A stretch of DNA of 38,464 bases from contig JAFTII010000021.1 of assembly GCA_017457005.1 (NCBI GenBank), positions 1-38,464 of the forward strand, written 5' to 3'. The position numbers were made by a program, and so were the translations under genes. Under the pieces are notes generated by a model. It saw nothing but the letters and a program-made list of their open reading frames with translations, was not told the DNA's origin and did no database searches. Origin of the DNA: Alphaproteobacteria bacterium (GTDB lineage Bacteria; Pseudomonadota; Alphaproteobacteria; RF32; CAG-239). This document shows, piece after piece, positions 16,632 to 24,386 of this stretch. The number at the start of each line of letters is the position of its first letter. Within the stretch, counting starts at the first letter, position 1.

Positions 16632-18296
16632 ATGTTGCGGTCATTACATATTCGTAATGTAGTTCTGATTGATAAACTTGACTTGGAATTCGGACAAGGG
16701 CTTAGTGTTTTGACAGGTGAAACGGGGGCCGGAAAGTCTATCTTACTTGATTCTTTGGGGTTGGTTTTAGGTAACAGAGCAGAAAATTCTCTAATCCGCA
16801 ACGGAGAAGATAAACTTAGCGTTACTGCTATTTTTGACAATCAGTCGTCAAACCTTCTATTGCAAAAATTACTTAGTGAGAACGAACTGGAAGGAAGTGA
16901 TGAAATAATACTAAAAAGAACTCTTGACAGATCCGGTAAAAGTAAAATTTTTATCAATGATCAGCCTATAAGTTTGCGACTGCTAAAAGAAATAGGAATG
17001 ATGTTGGTTGAAATCCACGGACAATATGACAATCAGGGGCTTTTAAACCCTATAAACCACAAAGCAATTTTAGATGCGTGGGGGCAATATCCAGACTTAT
17101 TACATAAGACTGCTTTAGCTTGGAATGAATATAATCAAGCCAAAAAGACAAGAATAAGTGCAGAATCTGCGTTGCTAAAAGCAAAAGAAGAAGAAGAAAA
17201 TTTACAACATTGGATAAAAGAGTTAGAAAGAATCAATCCCAAACAAGGAGAAGAAGGCGAGCTATCAAGACGCAGACAAGAATTAATGAATTCTGAAAAA
17301 ATTATTGAAAGTATAAATTATGCTTATCAGAGTATCTGCAGCAATCTTGATGTCGCCTCGGCCATCAGGCACGCGCAATCCGCTATTGATAAAGCTAATC
17401 GTTTTGTTGATTATAAATATAATGATATATATGAATCCCTAGAACGCGCTTTGATTGAAATCTCAGATGCAACAGATCGTATGGAAAGAGCTTCTTCTGA
17501 TATAACCTATAACACTGACGAACAAGAAAATATTGATTCGCGTTTGTTTGCACTAAAAGATTTGGCTCGCAAACATGGGGTTTCTATTGATGACCTGGAG
17601 CAAACACTTAAAGAATTTAAACACCAACTTGCTACGATTGAACAAGGTGAAGATAATATAAATTTATTGCGAAAAGAAGAACAAGAGAAAAGATTGGCAT
17701 TTATAGAAATCGCAAATATGTTGCATTCTGCTCGTGTTGATATGGCAAATAAACTTGATGAACAAATAATGACAGAACTTCCCCCCTTAAAAATGGAAAA
17801 AGCAAAATTTCTTACCAAAATAGAAAAATCAGAAGAAAATGAATGGAATGAATCCGGTGTTGATAAGGTTAATTTTACAGTATCTACCAATCCGAATTCC
17901 CCTCAAGGACCTTTAGGTAAAATTGCTTCAGGAGGAGAGTTAGCTCGGTTTATGTTGGCACTAAAAGTCAATTTAGTGCAGAGTTCACAAGTGGGAACAA
18001 TGATTTTTGACGAAGTTGATGCCGGTATCGGCGGAGCTACGGCACAAGCAGTCGGCGAAAGATTGGGTAAATTAGGAAGCGATGTGCAAGTATTGGTAGT
18101 AACTCACTCTCCGCAAGTGGCCGCACAAGGAAGACATCATTTTAAAGTGGAAAAAAACACTAAAAATGACATAACAACCACTTGTGTTACAGAATTAGAC
18201 AACAACGAGCGTAGAGAAGAAATTGCCAGAATGCTTGCCGGAGCAACCATAAGTGATGAAGCTAGAGCTGCCGCCAATGCTCTTTTGGCTATATAA
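16632..18296 (+). CDS. recN: DNA repair protein RecN
   Basis: SMC-like ATPase of double-strand break repair. The 554-residue protein has Walker A GETGAGKS (residues 29-36), long coiled-coil arms (about 150-370), the ABC signature ASGGELARFMLALK and Walker B MIFDEVDAGIGG, then LVVTHSPQVAA. Length matches the family. It starts 12 bases after bamD and is the last gene of the unit. The intergenic region that follows has its own promoter, and I saw no clear terminator directly behind recN. Confidence 0.95.
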   Translation: MLRSLHIRNVVLIDKLDLEFGQGLSVLTGETGAGKSILLDSLGLVLGNRAENSLIRNGEDKLSVTAIFDNQSSNLLLQKLLSENELEGSDEIILKRTLDRSGKSKIFINDQPISLRLLKEIGMMLVEIHGQYDNQGLLNPINHKAILDAWGQYPDLLHKTALAWNEYNQAKKTRISAESALLKAKEEEENLQHWIKELERINPKQGEEGELSRRRQELMNSEKIIESINYAYQSICSNLDVASAIRHAQSAIDKANRFVDYKYNDIYESLERALIEISDATDRMERASSDITYNTDEQENIDSRLFALKDLARKHGVSIDDLEQTLKEFKHQLATIEQGEDNINLLRKEEQEKRLAFIEIANMLHSARVDMANKLDEQIMTELPPLKMEKAKFLTKIEKSEENEWNESGVDKVNFTVSTNPNSPQGPLGKIASGGELARFMLALKVNLVQSSQVGTMIFDEVDAGIGGATAQAVGERLGKLGSDVQVLVVTHSPQVAAQGRHHFKVEKNTKNDITTTCVTELDNNERREEIARMLAGATISDEARAAANALLAI

Positions 18297-18319
18297 CGTC
18301 TATTTTTGCATTTTTTGTC

Positions 18320-18348
18320 TTGACAGTTTCTTTTTTTAGTAGTATTAA
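18320..18348 (+). promoter_or_regulatory. Strong sigma70-type promoter without a downstream long gene
   Basis: A perfect TTGACA (18320-18325), a 17-base spacer and TATTAA (18343-18348) give a start near 18355. The transcript would cover the repeat region and stop at the terminator at 18670-18703, about 350 bases. Confidence 0.6.
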
Positions 18349-18454
18349 TATTTTCATAAATTAATTATTCTGACTATCTATTATAAATGGAGGCTAAAAT
18401 CTTCTTGCTTTAATAAGAAGTCAGATTTTGTTTAACAGTAAAATTCTACACGAC

Positions 18455-18649
18455 ATGGAAAGAAACAAAGCTTCACCTTCTTTGGCATTTAAGACAAACT
18501 AATCATCCGCCGGCATTTCTAAATTAAAGAAAATCAAGACAATGGAAAAAAACAAATCTCCGTCTTTTTAAGACAATAAGTTATCTCAGTTTTAAATTAG
18601 CCAAACGATGAAAAAGAACAAATCTCCTCCAAAGGATTTAATTTATTTT
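18455..18649 (+). repeat. Three related direct repeats, 87 and 66 bases apart
   Basis: Units start at ATG 18455, 18542 and 18608. They share ATG(G)AAA-A-AACAAA-CT and diverge after about 25 bases; the first two also share TTAAGACAA further on. Spacings are multiples of three, the length difference between units 1 and 2 within the core is three bases, and several differences are synonymous (AAA/AAG, CCT/CCG). Confidence 0.6.
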
Positions 18650-18669
18650 TAATTTCAGATCCGCTTTTT

Positions 18670-18703
18670 ACGCTCGCAAATTTCATTACTGCGAGCGTTT
18701 TTT
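18670..18703 (+). terminator. Rho-independent terminator
   Basis: A 9-pair GC-rich stem (18670-18678 with 18690-18698) with an 11-base loop, followed by six T. It ends the repeat-bearing transcript, about 400 bases before gltX. Confidence 0.9.
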
Positions 18704-18749
18704 GTATTTTTTAATATTAATGCTTTTTTACTACAACTATTAGCATTAT

Positions 18750-18789
18750 AAATAAAAAAAATATAGAGCAAGTTGATTCTTGCTCTATA
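18750..18789 (-). terminator. Rho-independent terminator
   Basis: A perfect 11-pair stem (18789-18779 with 18772-18762) with a 6-base loop is followed on the minus strand by eight T. It stands 11 bases after the stop of the Tlde1-like remnant. Confidence 0.88.
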
Positions 18790-18799
18790 CTGATGATAA

Positions 18800-18991
18800 T
18801 TACCAAGAATTTTTAGGGTACTTGACACGCATTAGCATATCCCGTTCATATTCTTTATACTTTTTTACAAAATCATCCATATTTTTTTGTAAATCAACAC
18901 AACCTCTTGAACCAAAAGTTGAACCACCATGCATAAAGATATTTTTTCGTCCCATAGTGTCGGTGTTATCGTCCGGCTCTAATTGAAATTG
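18800..18991 (-). pseudogene. C-terminal remnant of a Tlde1/DUF2778 (L,D-transpeptidase-like) protein
   Basis: The minus-strand frame is open from 18991 to the TAA at 18800 and encodes FQLEPDD, then MGRKNIFMHGGSTFGSRGCVDL and a helical tail ending in KNSW. The GR-x-(5)-HGG-x-(4)-S-x-GC-(I/V)-D pattern is that of the catalytic His and Cys of Tlde1/DUF2778 and related YkuD-like enzymes, which act on peptidoglycan peptides. The N-terminal part of the domain is absent: a stop at 18994-18992 closes the frame, and the sequence beyond shows no related frame. From ATG 18955 a 51-residue peptide could still be made. The + strand frame over the same bases is a shadow. Confidence 0.6.
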
Positions 18992-19014
18992 TCAAGTCTG
19001 TGGATAAAATGATG

Positions 19015-19042
19015 TATTTATATATCATAAACCTCTTGTCAA
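19015..19042 (-). promoter_or_regulatory. Promoter-like sequence facing the Tlde1-like remnant
   Basis: On the minus strand TTGACA (19042-19037), a 16-base spacer and TAAATA (19020-19015) point at the remnant. On the + strand TTGTCA (19036-19041) with TAATTT (19058-19063) could serve gltX, so the two would overlap. Confidence 0.45.
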
Positions 19043-19099
19043 AATTTGTTTTTGGAGTAATTTAGGTATCAGCTTATAAATTTTTAGGGATTAATAAAT

Positions 19100-20527
19100 A
19101 TGAAAATAAGAACTCGTTTTGCGCCATCACCTACCGGATATATGCATATTGGAAATTTACGTACTGCTCTTTATGAATATCTGATTGCAAAAGCAGAAGG
19201 CGGAGATTTTTTGCTGAGGATTGAAGATACTGATCAGAAACGTTTTGTTGAAGGCGCTACCGAGATTATTTATAACACTCTCAGAACCGTTGGCATGAAA
19301 TGGGATGAGGGACCGGATATCGGTGGAAACTTTGGCCCTTATGTTCAATCTGAACGCAAATCAATTTATGCTGAATATGCCCACAAACTGGTTGAATTAG
19401 GTGGAGCGCACTATTGCTTTTGCTCAAAATCTGAAGCCGATGAAGAGAAAAATGAAGAATTAAACATCAAATTTCAAGACCCTTGTAAATTCATCAGTTT
19501 GGAAGAAGCTAAACAACGAATTGCTAACGGTGAACCATACGTTATTCGTCAAACCATAAACAAAAAAGGAAAGTCTAAGTATCATGACGAAGTATATGGA
19601 GACATTGAAATTGATTATGATGAATTAGATGAAGGTGTATTACTCAAATCTGATGGATTCCCTACATATAATTTTGCAAATGTGGTTGATGACCATTTGA
19701 TGAATATTACTCACGTAGTACGCGGTAATGAGTATGTTTCCTCTACACCAAAATATAACTTGATATATGAAGACTTCGGTTGGGAACATCCTCATTATGT
19801 GCATGTACCTCCGGTAATGAAAGATGCTCAACATAAACTTTCTAAACGCAATGGTGATGCTTCTTTCCAAGATTTGGTTGCAAAAGGATATTTGCCGGAA
19901 GCAATTATTAACTATATTGCGTTGTTGGGATGGAATCCCGGAACAGAGCAAGAAATATTTTCTTTAGAAGAATTAAAACAAGTATTCTCTATAGAACGTT
20001 TAAGCAAATCCCCTTCCATCTTTGATATTACAAAACTTACTTGGATGAACGGCTGCTATATAAGAGCAAAATCTTTTGAAGAATTTTATCAGTTGACGCT
20101 GCCTTATTATGCTGATTTGCCATCTAATGTAAACTTAAATGCACTAACCAAAACTCTTCAACCAAGAATTGAGACTTTAGCTCAAATTGAAGAACAAATT
20201 GATTTTGTAAAAGAACTTCCGCAATATGAGAACGAACTTTTCTTTAATAAAAAGATGAAAACAGATACAGAAATTGCAAAATCTGTTCTACCTTCCATAA
20301 AAGAAGTTTTATCTGCTCAAAATGAATGGACTAATGAAGCGCTGTTTGAAAGCTTAAAATCCTTGGCCGAAAAACTGAACGTTAAAAACGGACAAATATT
20401 ATATCCGGCCAGAATTGCTTTAAGCGGAAAAGAAACAACTCCGGGAGGAGCTACAGAAATTGCGGTTATATTAGGAAAAGACGAAACTCTTAAACGTATT
20501 GATACCGCAATTGAAAAATTAGCATAA
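19100..20527 (+). CDS. gltX: Glutamate-tRNA ligase
   Basis: Class I synthetase charging tRNA-Glu. The 475-residue protein has RFAPSPTGYMHIGNLRTAL with the HIGH motif at 16-19, RIEDTD, the C-x-C pair in HYCFCSK, the VVDDHLMNITHVVRG segment, KLSKRNGD as the KMSKS motif and a C-terminal helical anticodon-binding region ending in PGGATEIAVILG. Length is normal. An AGGGATT site precedes the ATG. The terminator follows within four bases. Whether it is discriminating or also charges tRNA-Gln cannot be told; gatCAB is not in the window. Confidence 0.96.
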   Translation: MKIRTRFAPSPTGYMHIGNLRTALYEYLIAKAEGGDFLLRIEDTDQKRFVEGATEIIYNTLRTVGMKWDEGPDIGGNFGPYVQSERKSIYAEYAHKLVELGGAHYCFCSKSEADEEKNEELNIKFQDPCKFISLEEAKQRIANGEPYVIRQTINKKGKSKYHDEVYGDIEIDYDELDEGVLLKSDGFPTYNFANVVDDHLMNITHVVRGNEYVSSTPKYNLIYEDFGWEHPHYVHVPPVMKDAQHKLSKRNGDASFQDLVAKGYLPEAIINYIALLGWNPGTEQEIFSLEELKQVFSIERLSKSPSIFDITKLTWMNGCYIRAKSFEEFYQLTLPYYADLPSNVNLNALTKTLQPRIETLAQIEEQIDFVKELPQYENELFFNKKMKTDTEIAKSVLPSIKEVLSAQNEWTNEALFESLKSLAEKLNVKNGQILYPARIALSGKETTPGGATEIAVILGKDETLKRIDTAIEKLA

Positions 20528-20530
20528 CCC

Positions 20531-20557
20531 AAAACCGCCCCAAGGGCGGTTTTTATA
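20531..20557. terminator. Bidirectional Rho-independent terminator between gltX and comF
   Basis: A GC-rich 10-pair stem (20531-20540 with 20544-20553) with a CAA loop and T-rich flank ends gltX. Its last base overlaps the comF stop codon, so it can also act on the minus strand. Confidence 0.85.
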
Positions 20558-21272
20558 TAACCCGAGCTAAAGTTAAAGTATCAACTGATTTTGCACCTGA
20601 ATGTTTAAGAGCTTTGGTGCATTCTCTTAGTGTGGCGCCGGTAGTTAAGACGTCATCAATTAACAAAATTCGTCGGTTTTTAATCGCAGAAACATCTTTA
20701 ACACTGAATACGTTATGAACATTTCTTTGTCTGGCAATACCGGAAAGCTCAACTTGCGGACGTGTTTTTTGATGACGGACTAAAGACAAGTTATCACACT
20801 TAATTCCGCTTAATTTTGATAATTCGCTACAAAGCAAAGCTGACTGATTATAACGCCTTTTTAATAATCTGGTATAATGCAAAGGAACCGGCACTATTAA
20901 ATCCACACCGGCTGTAAATATATCCTGACCGGCGACTAACAATATCTTGGCGAAAAACTTTGCATTTTCAGTACGATCATTAAACTTAAAATTTAATACC
21001 AAATTTTTAGATTCTTCATCATAAATAAATGCAGAGCGGCTTAATCTAAAGGGCGAACGATTATTTTTTAAGCATTTGCCACAAATCATTTGCCCCTTGA
21101 CATCTGTCAAAAACTCAAACGGATGTCCGCATTTTTGGCAATATGGTTCTGTTATAAAATTAATTTTAGAATAACAACTTTTACAAAGTCCGGTATCTTC
21201 TTTTAATATTTTTCCGCACTTCCGGCAACGAGGAGGCAAAAAACAATTTAAAATTTCTTGCCAAATTTGCAT
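20553..21272 (-). CDS. comF: ComF-family phosphoribosyltransferase-like protein
   Basis: ComF/GntX proteins have an N-terminal zinc-ribbon part and a PRTase domain; in competent bacteria ComF takes part in DNA uptake. The 239-residue protein has eight cysteines in four pairs (16/19, 30/33, 45/48, 64/67), the VPVPLHYTRLLKRRYNQSALL segment and the PRPP-binding RRILLIDDVLTTGATL. The ATG directly follows the sucD stop without spacing, so it is the last gene of the sufE-sucCD run. No other competence gene is present here. Confidence 0.88.
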   Translation of the reverse strand: MQIWQEILNCFLPPRCRKCGKILKEDTGLCKSCYSKINFITEPYCQKCGHPFEFLTDVKGQMICGKCLKNNRSPFRLSRSAFIYDEESKNLVLNFKFNDRTENAKFFAKILLVAGQDIFTAGVDLIVPVPLHYTRLLKRRYNQSALLCSELSKLSGIKCDNLSLVRHQKTRPQVELSGIARQRNVHNVFSVKDVSAIKNRRILLIDDVLTTGATLRECTKALKHSGAKSVDTLTLARVI

Positions 21273-22139
21273 TTAAAGTTCCTTTAAGCGAAGATGTATG
21301 TCATTTATGTTATCAACTATTATCATTCCGGCTTCTTCCAACACATCTTTCTTATCTTGAGCGGAAATACGTCCTCCGGTAATGACATCGCCGGCATATC
21401 CCATTTTGTATCCGAAGGGAATTGCGCGACCGGCAATAAATGCTATGACCGGTTTCGGATTTTTTAAGCTCTTATAATATTCTGCGGCTGCTTCCTCAAA
21501 TGTTCCGCCTTGTTGCCCGATTAGAACTATTGCCTTAGTTTCTTTATCTTCATGAAACAATTTCAATATATCAACAAAATCCATTCCGATAAGAACATCA
21601 TCTCCCAAGCCGACAACCGTTGTTTGTCCTTCTCCTGCCCTAGAGGTTTCTAAAACGGCTTCATAAGTAAGAGTTGACGAGCGTGAAACAACTCCTATAT
21701 GACCTTTGGTATGTATGTTTTCGGGAAATATGCCCATATTAGCTTGGTTGGGTGTGATAATGCCGGGAGTATTCGGTCCTATAAGTTTAGTTTTTGTCCC
21801 CTTAAGCACAGATTTAATTTCCAACATATCTTTTAGAGGTACTCCATCAGCAATACAAACCACTAAATCTAATTCGGCTTCTGCAGCCTCAATTACCGCT
21901 GATTTAACATACGGAGCAGGAACATACATCACACTTGCTTTTGCTCCCGTTGCTTGTGCAGCCTCCTTTACCGTATTAAATACCGGTAATCCCAAATGAG
22001 TTCCACCACCTTTTCCGGGGGTCACACCACCTAAGACTTTAGTTCCGTAATTAATAGAGCGTTTAATATGAAATGTCGCCTGATTTCCGGTTATCCCCTG
22101 GCAAATTATTTTGGTATCTGAATTTAGTAAAATAGACAT
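21273..22139 (-). CDS. sucD: SucD-like succinyl-CoA ligase alpha subunit lacking the phosphohistidine
   Basis: The 288-residue protein aligns with SucD throughout: GITGNQATFHIKRSINYGT, GGVTPGKGGGTHLGLPVF, GPNTPGII and VSRSSTLTYEAV. Active-site positions deviate. The catalytic His of RMGHAGAI is Tyr248 (MGYAGDV, codon at 21398-21396), the GEIGG loop is GQQGG (208-212), CITEGIP is CIADGVP and SGT is SST. The normal reaction passes phosphate through that His, so ordinary succinyl-CoA ligase activity is unlikely. It could be a CoA- or nucleotide-binding relic or an enzyme with changed chemistry. It overlaps the sucC stop by one base. Confidence 0.8.
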   Translation of the reverse strand: MSILLNSDTKIICQGITGNQATFHIKRSINYGTKVLGGVTPGKGGGTHLGLPVFNTVKEAAQATGAKASVMYVPAPYVKSAVIEAAEAELDLVVCIADGVPLKDMLEIKSVLKGTKTKLIGPNTPGIITPNQANMGIFPENIHTKGHIGVVSRSSTLTYEAVLETSRAGEGQTTVVGLGDDVLIGMDFVDILKLFHEDKETKAIVLIGQQGGTFEEAAAEYYKSLKNPKPVIAFIAGRAIPFGYKMGYAGDVITGGRISAQDKKDVLEEAGMIIVDNINDIHLRLKEL

Positions 22140-23341
22140 TAGTCATTTACCTCCATAGATTTTACCAATATCTTAGTTGCCTCCTCCATGGTTTCTGCCA
22201 TAATAATCGGAAGTTTGGATTTGGTTAAAATATCTTTAGCTTCATCCTTATTAGTTCCTTCAAAACGCACGACCAACGGAACATTTAACCCTACCTCCGA
22301 AGCGGCAGATACTATTCCTTCCGCAATCAAATTGCAGCGCAAGAAGCCCCCTAAAATATTAATTAATATGCCTTCAACTCTCGGGTTAGTCATAATAATT
22401 TTAATACCTGAAATTATTTTATCTTTGTCCACACCACCCTTTACATTAAGGAAACAAGCCGTTCCCACACCTTGCTTAGCCAGCAAGTCCATTGCTGCCA
22501 TAGCAACGCCATCTCCGTTTACGATACAACCTACAGAGCCATCAAATTCGCTATAAGTAAAACGATATTTAGCTGCCAACAATTCTCTATCAGAAGCTTC
22601 ATAATCATCTTGTAAGCGCTTAATATCCGGATGACGATAAAGAGCATTATCATCAAATGATATTTTTGCGTCAAGTGCAACCAAAGCTCCGGTCCTGAGC
22701 ATTCCTACCGGATTTATCTCTATCATGGCGGCATCATAGTCCAAAAACATTTGGTGCATTCCGTTGATAAGGCGTTTTAAGCTATTGCCGCATTTTTTAG
22801 GGAGCCTTAAAAATTCCATAACCAGTTTTACTTGCGCCATATTGGTTTTTCCCTCCAGCGCAAGAGGCATACGTAATATTTTTTCAGGATGATTAATGGC
22901 TAAATTGCTAATATCTTCATTAATAGTATTGGCAGCCAAAAGAGTTAAAGCGGCATTAACACGGTCTATTGCCAATCCTATATAAAAAGACTGCTCTACT
23001 CGGCTAAAGGCTTCCACATACAAGCGACTAACCGTTTTTCCCTTAGGTCCGGTTTGAATTGTTACTAATGTTGAGCCAAGCATTTGTTCTGCATTTTTGA
23101 CTATCTCTGTACGTTTTTTTATAGTCCTGATACCACCACCATTGCCGGTTTTTTTCTCTAAAAAGTATCCTTTTTTGCGAGCGCCTGATTGTATTTGAGC
23201 TTTTAGAACCCAGGGTCCCTTAGAAGACACTCTGGCAGCGGTTCTTCTGGCCTCTACAGGAGTATAGGCTATTCCTCCTTTAGGAATGTTGATTCCATAA
23301 CGATTTAGGATTTTTTTTGCCTGATACTCATGAATATTCAT
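22139..23341 (-). CDS. sucC: SucC-like succinyl-CoA ligase beta subunit, divergent
   Basis: The 400-residue protein has the SucC layout: MNIHEYQAKKIL start, an ATP-grasp domain with PWVLKAQIQSGARKKG where SucC has the GGRGKAGG loop, the metal-binding EINP segment and Asp in LDAKISFDDNAL, then the C-terminal ligase-CoA domain. In that domain LDVGGGA is LNVKGGV and NIFGGIMRCD is NILGGFLRCN. The changes hit the same active site as those in the partner, so both subunits seem to have drifted together rather than one alone. Start ten bases after sufE. Frames are intact, so selection for some function is likely. Confidence 0.8.
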   Translation of the reverse strand: MNIHEYQAKKILNRYGINIPKGGIAYTPVEARRTAARVSSKGPWVLKAQIQSGARKKGYFLEKKTGNGGGIRTIKKRTEIVKNAEQMLGSTLVTIQTGPKGKTVSRLYVEAFSRVEQSFYIGLAIDRVNAALTLLAANTINEDISNLAINHPEKILRMPLALEGKTNMAQVKLVMEFLRLPKKCGNSLKRLINGMHQMFLDYDAAMIEINPVGMLRTGALVALDAKISFDDNALYRHPDIKRLQDDYEASDRELLAAKYRFTYSEFDGSVGCIVNGDGVAMAAMDLLAKQGVGTACFLNVKGGVDKDKIISGIKIIMTNPRVEGILINILGGFLRCNLIAEGIVSAASEVGLNVPLVVRFEGTNKDEAKDILTKSKLPIIMAETMEEATKILVKSMEVND

Positions 23342-23351
23342 ATAATTTGCC

Positions 23352-23750
23352 TTATAAAATATCTGCGTAATACTTTATCTTTTCTGTCATTGAAAGTAAA
23401 CCGTTACGCCTACTTGGAGAAAGATGATCACTTAGTCCCAGTTTAGCAAAAATATCTTCAACTGCAATAGCTTTAATTTCTGATGGGGATTTATGATTAT
23501 ATATCATCAAAACAATAGCTATTAACCCTTTTACTATCAGAGCATCGCTGTCGCCGATAAAAAATATTTTATCATCTTGCTTATTAGGAATCAACCAAAC
23601 CTGAGATTGACAACCTTGAACTTTCCACTCATCCGTATGGAATTTATCATCTAATGGAGACAATTTTTCACCTAAGTCAATAACATAGCGATATTTATCT
23701 TCCCAACTGTCCAAAAATTCAAAATTTTCAATAAGTTCTTCTATTGTCAT
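23352..23750 (-). CDS. sufE: Cysteine desulfuration protein SufE
   Basis: SufE accepts sulfur from SufS as a persulfide and passes it to the SufBCD scaffold. The 132-residue protein has the normal length, the acceptor Cys47 in VQGCQSQVW and the typical C-terminal LGLSDHLSPSRRNGLLSM. It is separated from the rest of the suf genes by the GNAT and VanX-like genes and sits directly before sucC, three bases after the dipeptidase. Confidence 0.92.
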   Translation of the reverse strand: MTIEELIENFEFLDSWEDKYRYVIDLGEKLSPLDDKFHTDEWKVQGCQSQVWLIPNKQDDKIFFIGDSDALIVKGLIAIVLMIYNHKSPSEIKAIAVEDIFAKLGLSDHLSPSRRNGLLSMTEKIKYYADIL

Positions 23751-23753
23751 ATT

Positions 23754-24386
23754 TTATATATCCAGTTTTCCAAAAATTGCTATTGGTGAGCCGGTTAATT
23801 TTGCCCACAATCTATCTCCGAAAGAATAATGCCACCATTCTGACGGATAATTTACCATTCCTACCGAATGTAGTGCTTTGCGCAAAATTAAGCGATTGTT
23901 TTTTGCTTTTATGGAGAGAGAGGGACAATCAAATTCTGCCGTATCATCAAATCCTCTGATATGACCTCCCATATCATACTCTTTACCATCATTGCTTATC
24001 AAAGATATATCCACTGCGGCACCAGATTGGTGTCCGCTACCCTGACGATACGGATTAGCAGCATATCTGTCACACAATGAAATAAATTCTTCAGAATTAA
24101 TGTCCATATCAGGGTATCGTATTTTCTGTTGTGAAACGACTTTATTCCACAATTTAACTTGAGCGGCCATCGGACGATATGCCTCATAAATCACAAAATT
24201 ATAATTATCCGGTAATTGTTTTGAGGCTTGCTTGATTAAGTCGTATATGTATGTTCTTATCGCTTTTATATCAGTATATTCAGAATTAAAAAAAATTCCG
24301 TCCGCAAAATTTATTTCCGTCATCCGAATCGGATTTTCAACTTCATGAATGATCTTTGGTTCAGGCAAATTTGCATCACTAAACAT
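23754..24386 (-). CDS. VanX-like D-alanyl-D-alanine dipeptidase (M15 family)
   Basis: Zinc dipeptidase of the VanX/DdpX type that splits D-Ala-D-Ala. The 210-residue protein has the substrate-clamping Arg71 in EAYRP, the zinc ligands His119 and Asp126 in SGHQSGAAVDISL, Glu183 in PSEWWHYSFGDR and His186. No signal peptide is seen, so it acts in the cytosol and may serve D-Ala recycling rather than antibiotic resistance; no vanHA genes are near. It overlaps the GNAT gene by eight bases. Confidence 0.88.
   Translation of the reverse strand: MFSDANLPEPKIIHEVENPIRMTEINFADGIFFNSEYTDIKAIRTYIYDLIKQASKQLPDNYNFVIYEAYRPMAAQVKLWNKVVSQQKIRYPDMDINSEEFISLCDRYAANPYRQGSGHQSGAAVDISLISNDGKEYDMGGHIRGFDDTAEFDCPSLSIKAKNNRLILRKALHSVGMVNYPSEWWHYSFGDRLWAKLTGSPIAIFGKLDI

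Larger units (their letters stand above)
18355..18703 (+). ncRNA. Candidate ~350-base RNA with three repeat units or mini-ORFs
   Basis: The stretch is bounded by a strong promoter and a strong terminator but has no long frame. It opens with a hairpin (18396-18401 with 18424-18429 outside, 18402-18406 with 18415-18419 inside). Three related units follow. Each begins with ATG, and the peptides would be MERNKASPSLAFKTN, MEKNKSPSF and MKKNKSPPKDLIYF. No unit has a good ribosome site, which argues for RNA function. The second and third carry CTCC (18558-18561) and CTCCTCC (18624-18630), which could pair with Shine-Dalgarno sequences, and a GGAGG lies at 18389-18393. Nature uncertain: regulatory RNA, tiny-peptide operon or decaying duplicates. 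Confidence 0.45.

Noticed and set aside
18780..18986. A 68-codon + strand frame
   Set aside because: It is antisense to the HGG/GC motif of the Tlde1-like remnant and crosses that gene's terminator.
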